DNA of 64,000 nucleotides. Source: Rhizophlyctis rosea (taxonomy: Eukaryota > Chytridiomycota > Chytridiomycetes > Rhizophlyctidales > Rhizophlyctidaceae). Below the pieces are notes generated by a model, which was given only the letters and a program-made list of their open reading frames with translations, did not search any database and was not told the DNA's origin. This document shows positions 17,823 to 26,540 of the stretch, piece after piece; position 1 is the stretch's first letter, and each line of letters opens with the position of its first letter. A program made the translations under genes and the position numbers. The stretch spans positions 62,001 through 126,000 of the forward strand of contig JADGJC010000013.1 of NCBI GenBank assembly GCA_027596075.1, written 5' to 3'.

Positions 17823-19336
17823 TTTTTCTTTTTCTGGATGTAGAGCGGATAATACGTCTTTTCGTATTCCATCTCGATTGGCTTCCTGTTGAAAATATCT
17901 TCAGTGAGCAGTTCGGCTGCCTTGTGACTTAAAGAAATGGCTTCTGCTAGTGAGCATGTAGGGAAATTTGCAAAGCAGGAGTCCGTATCACCAGCGACGA
18001 CTCGAATGGATAAATCATGATTTGTCCAAGGTTTTCCCTCCATGGCAGTTGGGAATTTCTTGATCCAGCCCTCAGGCATCTCTCCGATTCGCGTGCGACA
18101 GATTTCCTCTCCGCGGAAAGCGAATATCCACTCTCCATTCACCTCCTGTGCAAGTATCTGTTTGCCATCCTTGACGAAAAACGTGAGATAGTCTTCCTTT
18201 GTCCACAGTGTCGATCTCGCGATCTTTTCGAAATCATTTTCCAGGAAGGATTTCGTTTGTTCGATCATCTTTCTGCCTTGAGCGGTAACGGACGCACTGA
18301 GCGCTTGCAGGTTCATCATGAACGCGCTGGTGAAACCGTAGATTGAATTCATTGAAACCTTGATAGCCAACTGTCGTCCGTTAAGAACACGGTACTTCAA
18401 TTGGTCATCGGGATTCTTTGAGTGTTCGATGGGCGCCATCATCGCCTTGACAGCCTTCCGACTCTTCTTTAGACGATCTTGTAGATCTGGAATGATACTG
18501 GACTCGACTTGAGCAAAGGCGTAGGCGTGATGTTTGATGCCCGCTGTCCAGTATGCTGGGCTATCAATTCGTTGGTGATCCTCTTGAGACATGCTCGCCC
18601 GAATTTGTTTCTCCGTAAAGCCCATCTTTTTTGCGTCTTCCATGTCGGTAAATTCGTATTTCTTCCCACTGCTGACGTCGTGGAAGACAAACGTATCTTC
18701 ATCCCACTCAATCACGTCAAATTTGACGCCTTTGACGACTAATGGTTTTCCTTCCTCTTTGAGTCGCATGATGTGATTATGTAGGTTTTTATCGAGGACG
18801 ATGGTAGTGTAGCAGACTTTGTAAGCCATTTGGATGGATGGATACAGACTGGCAAAGTCGAGGACGGCGACCGGGCTGTCGTACTTGCCAATGATGGGAT
18901 CTAATACAATGGCTCCCTTGAATTTGCCGTCCTCTCGTTCCTCCGCTAACGGAATGAGGAACCCTTTCTCCATTGCTTCCTTTGAGATTTGTGAGAAACA
19001 CTTGATCTGTTGTCCTTTCTGCAACAAGTACATTGGCGGGGTGTCGGTAATGTTTGCCATCTCAAACATTTGAGTGACCACGTCCAGTTTGTTGACGAGT
19101 TTCTGCACAAGCATAGTGTCTTGACAACAGTAATCACCTATCTTTGTCAATTCTGTTGTATCCCCTGAACGGAAAGCCTGGAAGATATCTTTGGCGTCCA
19201 CATCTCTTTTTTGTTCGCCAATCTCCTTTTCAGCCACGGTGTCGAGAGAGTAACTAGGATACCGGTCTGCCGGCATGTTGCGCTGAACCCAGATCATGAG
19301 GTCAATGTTCAATCTGCCCGGGATCTCGGCACGCAT
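17531..19336 (-). pseudogene. B-family DNA polymerase, central fragment
   Basis: Recognisable polymerase text runs from residue 1 to about 517 of the frame (19336 down to about 17786). It retains the third exonuclease motif (YCCQD, residues 69-73), motif A (DFASLYPSIQ, 160-169), motif B (KVSMNSIYG, 326-334), motif C (AGDTDS, 448-453, with Ala where Tyr is usual) and the KKxY/GLKYE region (502-512). Missing are the N-terminal domain with exonuclease motifs I and II, and the thumb and C-terminus. Viral enzymes of this family are usually 900-1200 residues. Upstream the frame is open only to 19375 and overlaps the preceding gene by 28 bases. Downstream it dissolves into the antisense of the Brl1/Brr6-like gene. 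Both ends look like deletion joints, so replication activity is not expected. Confidence 0.85.
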
Positions 19337-19346
19337 GTACTTGTTG

Positions 19347-20957
19347 TCACCGCACCAAATATCTCCAGTTGCCCTTCAAGATCTTCTTGTAGTCGGCAGG
19401 GCTATTGTAATATTTGAAACGCATCTGCACGTCGCTGATGTGGACATGTCGGAAACGCACGGTGTCATCGACATTGTAAATCATGTAGTATTCGATCCAT
19501 TGCACGTTAAAGTTGAAGAGAACAATGATCTTGTCGACAATGTGTTGCGACGTTCGTATATAGATTTCAGGGACGTCCAGATCCACATCCCAACTTCCGC
19601 CCACATTACGCATTTTCAAGGTCATGATATCGTCAATGTAACCGATGGTCGTCTGTACCTTTCGTACAGATACAAGAACTCTTTCTCTCACAGCATCGTA
19701 GTGCAGGTGTCCGCCCCAAAGTTTGATCGTAAATCTTTCCGTTCGGATTCGAGCATTGTTCAAATCACTTCCTTTGAAAATATCGAGAGTGAACTGTAGG
19801 TCGCGAATCTCTAATCCAGTTATATCCGGAACGACATGCATGACCTCTTCAAATGATACCGCCCCATTCGTGATTGGCAATATGAACTGCGCCATAGATT
19901 CAGCAATATTCTTTGCCACTTCTTTAGCGACTAGGTCATCATTTATGGTGTGATTGTCAGAGAACCCGTCCGTTCGGACAACCATTCTTCGGTTGAGTAT
20001 CCGTTGATTCTCTAAAAGTTGCTGCAAAAAGGTAGAGAAGATGAACCCTGCATCTCCACAAAGCGCTACCTGCACGTTTCCCGCGTTGTGAAAATCAGCC
20101 ACGACTCTCCTGTCGTCTAAAGAGATTGTAAACTGAGGTATGTTTACGGCAGGTAGTTTTGGACATATGAAGCCGACCGTATCCGTAATCACCCAATTTA
20201 AGATGGAAACATTCTCAACTTTTGCTATGATAACACTCATCGTATGTTTCACGGAATTCTCAAGAGTAAGACCTGAAATAGTGTGTAATCGAACGTCTAT
20301 CAGACTAACTTTGACTGATCTGATAATGTCACGTATGTTGTCCTCTATTATCCTTTTAGCATCGTCCATGTCTTTGACAATGGGCGTGCCGGTCACCCTT
20401 TCCTCACAAATTTCGTCACCATCTTTCTCTACACGCTCCACGAATTCCGTCGTATCTGGTGGACCGGTTTCCTTAGGTATCTCCGAAACATCAATCAGTA
20501 GTTGTACATGGTTGACGGTTATATGCAGGCGACCAGGAAGGTATCCGTCACCTGCTACCCATTGAATTAGGATGTTTTCAATGGAAGCGTGTTTCACAAC
20601 GAACGGAAGGCTTTTCGCTAGGGAAGGAGATATTATAGCGTCAGTTTTCAACTTGATATCCTGTATGCGTACGGTAGAAAAGTCAATCACTTTGATGTTT
20701 GCGTTGGAGATGAATTGAGAAACGGAGGAACTATTCAGCACGTAGGTAGCGATGGATGAAGCCGCTGTTTTGCAAACGTAAGTCAGAGTTGTGGAGACTT
20801 TTTCCGTGGTATTCCAAAAGACGGTTGTAGCATTATTAAAGAGATCGTAAAACCAAGATTCCCAGGATTCAACGGTTGCGTTTTCGCATGTTGACGTATT
20901 CATCATGTTGATACATGAGCAGTTATGGATATGACAACAAAGCATTTTCTTATACAT
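19347..20957 (-). CDS. Large beta-rich protein, possibly VPS13/ATG2-like
   Basis: 536 codons from the ATG at 20957. After a Cys/Asn/Thr-rich start with many N-x-T/S sites, most of the protein alternates short beta strands (IKVIDFSTVRIQDIKLK, LHITVNHVQLLIDV, SLIDVRLHTISGLTLENS). This strand pattern is typical of bridge-like lipid-transfer proteins. Near the end, VHISDVQMRFKYYNSPADYK plus KILKGNW resembles the CAD-tip region of ATG2 (a phrase of the type SIxIxFxY-x4-DYxxLxxG). The frame ends with YLVR at 19347, overlapping the polymerase fragment, so the C-terminus may be lost. The family link is a resemblance only; a chorein N-terminus was not seen. A perfect palindrome lies 37 bp before the start. 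Confidence 0.45.
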   Translation of the reverse strand: MYKKMLCCHIHNCSCINMMNTSTCENATVESWESWFYDLFNNATTVFWNTTEKVSTTLTYVCKTAASSIATYVLNSSSVSQFISNANIKVIDFSTVRIQDIKLKTDAIISPSLAKSLPFVVKHASIENILIQWVAGDGYLPGRLHITVNHVQLLIDVSEIPKETGPPDTTEFVERVEKDGDEICEERVTGTPIVKDMDDAKRIIEDNIRDIIRSVKVSLIDVRLHTISGLTLENSVKHTMSVIIAKVENVSILNWVITDTVGFICPKLPAVNIPQFTISLDDRRVVADFHNAGNVQVALCGDAGFIFSTFLQQLLENQRILNRRMVVRTDGFSDNHTINDDLVAKEVAKNIAESMAQFILPITNGAVSFEEVMHVVPDITGLEIRDLQFTLDIFKGSDLNNARIRTERFTIKLWGGHLHYDAVRERVLVSVRKVQTTIGYIDDIMTLKMRNVGGSWDVDLDVPEIYIRTSQHIVDKIIVLFNFNVQWIEYYMIYNVDDTVRFRHVHISDVQMRFKYYNSPADYKKILKGNWRYLVR

Positions 20958-20993
20958 AGCAAGCTTCCGCGTTTTTTGAGTGCTGAGACCAGA

Positions 20994-21019
20994 ATGTTAT
21001 CGATAACATGGGGGGGGGG
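20994..21019. promoter_or_regulatory. Palindrome ATGTTATCGATAACAT followed by a run of ten G
   Basis: Perfect 16-bp palindrome at 20994-21009, 37 bp upstream of the ATG of the 536-residue protein, followed directly by ten G residues at 21010-21019. Same family as the sites at 12.7, 15.7, 23.1 and 26.0 kb. A degenerate half copy (GTTATCGATATA) lies at 21422-21433, 66 bp before the small gene at 21356. Confidence 0.75.
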
Positions 21020-21242
21020 ACGATTGCATCGTCTTATACCCCAAACTTTTCACACGTTTTCTCAAAGTTTACTTCTAAACGTATGGAGCTCATATTTAGT
21101 GATTGGAAAACATCGACACCTATGAACCCTTGCTTTCAAATTCATCTTTGAGATGCTCACAAAGTTCTGGCTGGCGACTTCAAACATGTGCACCCCTGTC
21201 GATACGAAATGATCAGATGGATTCTCGAGAAACCGTGCGACA

Positions 21243-21356
21243 TCAAAACTCAATTGCGCTCTCCAAGCGTTTCAATCGTTGTTCCTCTCGTTTACTAGCT
21301 TCTTCCTTTGCCTTGCGGTACTGTTGGCAGATATCGCGAGCGAGTTGGTTCACCAT
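21243..21356 (-). CDS. Small basic helical protein (37 aa), hypothetical
   Basis: 37 codons from the ATG at 21356: MVNQLARD, then a Lys/Arg/Glu-rich helix (KAKEEASKREEQRLKRLE). A degenerate palindrome sits 66 bp upstream, which is the main reason to treat it as a gene. Its stop overlaps a second frame reading on to 21062 that has only a TTG start or a late ATG (about 21187) and no recognisable motif. Confidence 0.3.
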   Translation of the reverse strand: MVNQLARDICQQYRKAKEEASKREEQRLKRLESAIEF

Positions 21357-21615
21357 CTTTTGCGGTCGGTTACAAGGGGTTGCCGTAATGCTGAGTTTTG
21401 ATATAGCTCCCGTTGCTTTTTGTTATCGATATATGTGTAAGTTTACGTAAACGTACTTAGTCCCAAAATTTTTACATAGACTGTAATATGTATTTGACTA
21501 TAGCACTAGTACATAGAAAGCTAATCTAAGACTAAATATGCGACAACGTTCGGCAAATGGGTCGCGTGTGTTTCCGGTACATTTTGTTGAAATGACGGTG
21601 AAGTTATTTTCGAAA

Positions 21616-22788
21616 CTAAATCTGTATCGTACTGCTCTCCTCCATATCAATCACATCGTCAACCACCTCATCCAACAGTGCATATTCATTTCCATCTTCA
21701 CTAGTGTTGTCTCCAATGCTTGGTCTCTTAAGAAAGGGGTGTAGAGGCAAATCGTGGTGCGGGAAGTCAGATTGTGCAGGCGTGGTCGTTGGCGTGTTTG
21801 CTTGTGCCGCGCGAAAGGCATAGCGGAGGGCAGCAAGAACTTCACGATGGTCTGTCGAGCTATTGTATTCTTTGGACTTCCGCAACTGCCCATCGTTGTC
21901 AACGTGGAAGAATTGCCAACGGCGCAGATTTGAGAGAAAACCATACACAGCTGCGGATGTTTTGCTAGCTTTTTTGCGTAACTGTGAAGTTGATAATATG
22001 AGATTTGGCTGCTACTGAAAACCTTTCTGAAGAACTTATTTGCGGAAGAACCAATTTTACACACCTTATGCACAACAAGCATGTAGGCAAGGATTTGAGC
22101 AACATACTGCGGATTGTCGATTCCGTTCTCTGAATTCTTCGCTTCACCGATAAGACTGATGTTTTCAATCGTATCGCGACCTTCTTCACCGTATGCCAAA
22201 ATCCAGTCACCAAACCCGTTCAATGTTTTGCCGGTATCGGATGTGTAAGTTAATGACACCTCCCCAAAAAACTTAAGCTTTTGCGTGCTGGTATTTTGAG
22301 GAAGATTATACAATGTTTCGAGCAAGTACGCATCCAGGTAGCTTCTAGTCAAGGGTTCGCTCAATTTGTCGAAGCAGCTTCTTAGCCTTCGCATATGCTC
22401 CTCTATGTGTGAAAGTTAATAGTGTACTTGAAGCCTCTTTGAAAAGGAACTCACTGAAAAACTCGGACGGTGTTTCGCTTGTATCGGTTGGCAAAATCCA
22501 GTTCACCCCTTCTTCATCAGCGCCCGGCAAAAGCGGCCGAATATTGACGTCCAAAACATCATGTATTTGGTTGGGAGTAACAGAAGATATTTGATATGCG
22601 CGTGCTGCAGAAGGCTGGAAGAAAGAGTTAGAAGCCAATTGGCAAACTGACCAGACCAGGGAACAACCCACATTGATGGCATAATAGAGGTCGGCGAATT
22701 CCGGAATGTCCTTCAAGCGGTCCAGCTTGCGTGAGTCCCAGCTCGCCAGCTGTTCTCGAAGAGCTCGCATACTTCGTGCTTTCGGCAT
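21616..22788 (-). CDS. Fungal PD-(D/E)XK nuclease-like protein, three exons
   Basis: About 345 residues. Exons: 22455-22788, 22065-22402 and 21616-21981. Intron 1 (52 nt) has GTGAGT, a CTATTAAC branch site and ACATAG; intron 2 (83 nt) has GTGTGT, TATCAAC and CACAG. Both splices keep the frame. The middle exon carries a restriction-endonuclease-like core: GFGDWILAYG (acidic metal ligand), SLIGEAKNSE (E-x-K) and QYVAQILAYMLVVH. Exon 3 continues AAVYGFLSNLRRWQFF, as in fungal relatives that occur in many scattered copies. It is the only gene of the island with spliceosomal introns. It most likely arrived after the viral DNA did, or was captured with it. The tail is acidic. Confidence 0.65.
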
Positions 22789-22924
22789 TGCAGGATAGTT
22801 TCGGGGTGCTGTGGTGGACAGGGTTTTTATAATTGTCTTTCACCTTTCCCCACCTTCCTCTGAACACGAAAGCGAAAGGTTACCGCGCCACACAGGTGCG
22901 CCACTTGCCTCAAATAGGTAGGGG

Positions 22925-23156
22925 TTGTGGCGCTCGCCAAACTCGCCACAAATGCAATTGAGCACACTCGTGACAAATGTAATTGGCAAAATCAATAGGT
23001 AAACGCGAATCTTCAAAATGTTGCGTCAGCGCGAAGCGCTGACTGTGCGCCGGCAAAGCCGGCGCTGAACGGGGGCGATGTGAGCAACGCCTTTGGCGTT
23101 GCGCTTGTGCGCGAAGCGCACTGCGCACTCGCCCCCGTTGTTATCGATAACAACGG
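22925..23156. repeat. Cluster of perfect hairpins plus a 22-bp palindrome
   Basis: Stems read directly: 22925-22951 (TTGTGGCG, 11-base loop, CGCCACAA); 23025-23043 (GTCAGCGC-GAA-GCGCTGAC); 23047-23065 (GCGCCGGC-AAA-GCCGGCGC). An outer 11-bp stem AACGGGGGCGA (23068-23078) pairs with 23129-23139 and encloses 23084-23102 (GCAACGCC-TTT-GGCGTTGC) and 23107-23121 (GTGCGC-GAA-GCGCAC). All the small hairpins have three-base loops and perfect stems. A perfect 22-bp palindrome centred on TATCGATA occupies 23135-23156 and shares its left arm with the outer stem. The nested pair inside an outer stem has the T shape of parvovirus-type terminal hairpins. Two loops contain GCGAAGC, known as an exceptionally stable DNA mini-hairpin. 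Function unknown. Confidence 0.85.
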
Positions 23157-23241
23157 ATTACGTAAGCGATTATGGCGATACTTTAACCATGGTTTAGGTT
23201 TCTTCATCCGGTTTTCACGGCGTCCGGTGATGTAACGGTAT

Positions 23242-23718
23242 CTACCGCTTTGACCGTGGTCGGTATCGTGCTTGTAGCCATCGTCGAAGTGGTGTTTGGT
23301 GGAATTGCAGGTGCGGTTGCGGTAATTGGAGACGTACTAACTGGCGGAAGACTGGGTGATCTTCCTTACATTGGGCATCGGCAGCGATGACCTCGCTTTT
23401 AGAGATGGGAGTGATACCTCCGGCAGAAGTGGTCAGTGATCCATTCCCAGATGAAGACGATCCGGTACCGACCGACGATGTTGTTGTCGTAGTTGTGGTG
23501 CTAACAGACGAAGCAGGAGCCGGGGTGGCAACCGGAATTGTCGCGGGCACGGAAGGTGGAGCGGACGCAGGTTTCACTTCAGGAACCTCTTCATGCAGGT
23601 TAGCCTGTGGGGCATCTGGGGCATCTGGTATCAAGGTTCCCTCGATATCCCATCTCACCTTGTCGTCTTTGCCGGGAAAACTGGCGGCAGGATAAAAGTA
23701 ATTCTGTTGAAAGGACAT
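23242..23718 (-). CDS. Hypothetical Pro/Ser/Thr-rich protein (158 aa)
   Basis: 158 codons from the ATG at 23718. Opening MSFQQNYFYPAASFPG, then an acidic Pro-rich stretch and a Ser/Thr/Gly tract (about residues 68-100) typical of glycosylated or linker regions, then a basic tail. No domain recognised. The last third changes composition abruptly (RQLVRLQLPQPHLQFHQ), possibly the result of a frame slip. Lies between the hairpin cluster and the broken histidine kinase. Confidence 0.4.
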   Translation of the reverse strand: MSFQQNYFYPAASFPGKDDKVRWDIEGTLIPDAPDAPQANLHEEVPEVKPASAPPSVPATIPVATPAPASSVSTTTTTTTSSVGTGSSSSGNGSLTTSAGGITPISKSEVIAADAQCKEDHPVFRQLVRLQLPQPHLQFHQTPLRRWLQARYRPRSKR

Positions 23719-23761
23719 GTTCTAACATGTACTTGGAAAAAAATATGACCAATTGTCGTGA

Positions 23762-25899
23762 TCAAGGAGGTATATGATGTTGTAGAATTTTAGATACATC
23801 TTCTAACTTCATAGGTTTCTCGATGAAATCATCCATTCCACTTTGTCTACATTTCTCTTTTTCGTCCTCAAAGACACTGGCAGACATTGCGATGATCGGA
23901 ATCGTTACCCCCATTGCACGTAACCGTTTAGTACATTCGTAACCATCCATCACTGGCATCTGGCAATCCATCAATATCGCCCTTATTACACCTTTGTTTT
24001 TTGCATATACCTCTAAAGCATTGACACCATTGATAGCTGTGATTGTTGTGAAGCCCAATTTCTTCAAGACGCCGGTGGCAATTTTTAAATTTGTCGCATT
24101 GTCATCTACCGCCAAGATGATACCGATTCCTTTGTAAAAGGAAGACGTTTGCTCAGCTCCATCAGGTGGCTTCTTTCCAGGAACATAAGGAAACGTAAAG
24201 TGAAAGGTAGATCCCACTCCTTCCATAGATTCGACCCAAATTTCTCCGCCTAATAGATGGACAAGACGGCTGCAGATGTTGAGTCCCAGACCGGTACCTC
24301 CAAATCGTCTACTGGTGGATGCATCCGCTTGTTGAAAAGGTTGAAACAAGGTCTTTAATACGCTTTCCGACATGCCGATTCCAGTGTCGTTGACGGAAAC
24401 GTGTATAAAGTTTCCCTGCATGTCGGCGTGGATGGTGATGGTACCGTTGTTGGTAAATTTTGCCGCCTTTGAAAGCAAGTTGTTCATAATTTGACGTAGG
24501 CGGGTAGGATCACTGACAACGTAAAGATCGTCAGGTAGCTGTGAATCAATGACCAGGACATTGTCATTCTTTGTGAGAATGGCTCCGAGGGTGCGTTTGA
24601 AACTCCCTATCAACGTTGAGAGATTGAAGGAAATATTTTCGACCGCCATTTTTCCAGCTTGGATCTATGAGAAATCGAGAATATCGCTGATGATGCCCAG
24701 CAGCGACAATGCGGAATCTTTGATGGTGTCTGCAAATTCCCTTTGCGCTTCCGATAGATCGGTTTCGAGTAAGAAATCCGTCATACCCAGGACTCCGTTG
24801 ATAGGAGTTCGAATCTCATGCGACATGGTAGCCAAAAATGATGACTTTAGTTCACTCAAAGTGAGTGCCGCTTGTTCTCTTAAACTCGCTGCGCGCTGTT
24901 CTTCGTTTGCTTGCATGATAGAACGGTCTTGTCTTCTCTGTCTGCGTACAGAGTATGAAGCCCAGGCTATAATTATTGGCACTAGCAGCGATAGAAACAC
25001 ACCGAGAAACAAGACAACCCAAGACGACAAAGAGTAGGAAAAATTTCGACCGCACGAAAGTATGAGCTTTTGATCGAGTATGATGAAGGAAGAGTTGTGT
25101 TTTAGTGTAGCGCCTGCGTAACCAGGGTCTTCGAGTACAGTGGTGTTCAAAATAGTCATTGCAAACATGGTGTCGCCAGTATCATTCCGAGGGATCAACT
25201 GTTCGGAATCATATGAACTGGAAACACCGCCTTGGAAAGCTCCTCCAGCAGATTCGTTGAAGAAAGGAGTGAAGAAAACGAGAGCTTTGATGGTTTGTCC
25301 GGTGGAAGTGACGGTACTGGTTTGAAGTGGATAACTGATGGTCGAGTTGTTGATCCTCACAGCTCTTTGAACCAATTCGGCTCGATAATATTCTCCAAAA
25401 TAATCAAGTCCTATGGCGGCTTGACATGGCACACACGACGTCAACGGTAGATACCAAGATCTTCCCAGTGGTAATGGTACTTGTTTGAACGTGACTGGAT
25501 CGACCGTAGTGACGATGGTATGTGCTTGCTTTTCCCAGTTTACTATATCTCTTCCCACGCCGAGGCTCTTCAGGTCGGTAAAAATCGCTGTGCGGTCGAT
25601 GGCTGGGCGGGAACTGGAATCGTTGCATTATCATCGGCTGGGATGGCGTCGATAGCATATGGGGCATTAGTGAAAATGTTGTCCATGTCAGAGTATGCGT
25701 TCATATTGAGGGCACCGATGGTCGGATTAGAGACGCCAATCAGGATTCTGGCAAAGCGGGGAGACAAAATGTTCGTTTGGGAAAGAAAGGAGGAAGTAGT
25801 CTCCCCATCGATGAGGCGGAGATTGATGCCTAACCCGTAGAAAGAAGTGGATATTGAGTTGAAGTAAGAAAGGATTGGGTCTTTGATGATGAAAACCAT
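23762..25899 (-). pseudogene. Hybrid histidine kinase broken by a frameshift and a stop
   Basis: Three readable segments in order. An extracellular-type sensor region starts at the ATG at 25899. The next segment (to 24668) has one membrane helix (about 25000-25060, [20 protein letters not shown]) and the dimerisation domain with H-box [14 protein letters not shown]. The last (24649 to 23762) has the N-box MNNLLSKAAKF, DTGIGM, GTGLGLNI and a full receiver with DDN, MDCQMPVMDG and EKPMK. The sensor shifts frame between about 25572 and 25630 (a T5 run lies at about 25575). A TAG at 24665-24667 interrupts ILDFS-stop-IQAGKM, where the family has Lys. Phaeoviruses encode such kinases and chytrids have their own, so origin is open. 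As written it cannot make a full kinase. Confidence 0.8.
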
Positions 25900-25977
25900 G
25901 GATGTTGGATTGTATTGAAATTGTGGTAGATTATGTCAGATTATGTTGAAAGATGGAAAAATAAACAAGGGAGCCGA

Positions 25978-25993
25978 TTGTTATCGATAAGAT
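25978..25993. promoter_or_regulatory. Variant palindrome ATTGTTATCGATAAGA
   Basis: One-mismatch member of the GTTATCGATAAC family, 79 bp upstream of the kinase ATG at 25899 and about 170 bp upstream of the divergent gene at 26160. It is followed by GACATATAAGCGCGC (a TATA-like element near 26007) and then by a leader made of near-repeats of ATCRAACARC (26096-26158). Confidence 0.6.
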
Positions 25994-26159
25994 TTCGGGA
26001 TCGTCGACATATAAGCGCGCTTCACGGGTTAAACGCGGCTACCTAGTCAAACAATATCAACAACATCACACATCACATCTCAGTTGTTGTAGTCGAACAA
26101 CATCGAACAGCATCAAACAGCATCAAACAACATCGAACAGCTCAACAACATCCAACAAC

Positions 26160-26540
26160 ATGGCAGGACTCCTCCAACAATTGACAGATCTCATTCTCGG
26201 CGCCCCTGATGACCGCGTTCTTCCTAAGCAATACGATTGGCACAAACACTACAACTCGGACTGGTACAAGGAGGAATGCAGGAAACACGCGGCAAACCAC
26301 AGCATGAAGGGGAAACCCGGATACGCGGGGAAACAACCCGTCGTCAAGATCGGTACCCCAAAATACACTCCAGAGGAGGCTCGTAATGCTATGATGAGCA
26401 AAGAAGAGACGATGCGCCAAAAGGAACATAGTCGCCGTGGAATTGAGAAAAAGATCATCTATATGCCTCTTCTGTCGTATGTCCTAATCTGTCCAGTAAG
26501 CGACGCATCACCTTTCTTGTATTCGGTTCGTCATCTGTGA
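26160..26540 (+). CDS. Small basic protein (126 aa), hypothetical, 3' end over the kinase
   Basis: Start at the ATG at 26160, after a CA-rich leader of repeated ATCRAACARC units. The first 97 residues look genuine: MAGLLQQLTDLILG, then a Lys/Tyr/His-rich stretch (QYDWHKHYNSDWYKEE) and a basic Met-rich helix. From about 26455 the frame is the antisense of the kinase on the other strand, so the true C-terminus was probably lost when the two genes were joined. No family recognised. The leader, TATA-like box and nearby palindrome suggest a once strongly expressed gene. Confidence 0.45.
   Translation: MAGLLQQLTDLILGAPDDRVLPKQYDWHKHYNSDWYKEECRKHAANHSMKGKPGYAGKQPVVKIGTPKYTPEEARNAMMSKEETMRQKEHSRRGIEKKIIYMPLLSYVLICPVSDASPFLYSVRHL

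Noticed and set aside
21062..21253. 63-codon minus-strand frame following the 37-residue gene
   Set aside because: Has only a TTG start, with the first ATG at about 21187, and no recognisable motif; mentioned with its neighbour but not called.
22925..23156. CRISPR-like array
   Set aside because: The stems differ in sequence and there are no equal spacers or repeated unit; it is a group of unrelated hairpins in a eukaryotic genome.
22925..23156. Transferred mitochondrial DNA (double-hairpin elements are known in chytrid-related mtDNA)
   Set aside because: Kept as an alternative but not called: the flanks are not mitochondrial genes and the cluster shares bases with the island palindrome.
24665..24667. 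TAG as a reassigned sense codon (kinase stop, and TAG at 14316)
   Set aside because: Several island frames end naturally at TAG (for example 13290, 14993), and the TAG at 14316 goes with a frame change, so nonsense mutation is simpler than a new code.
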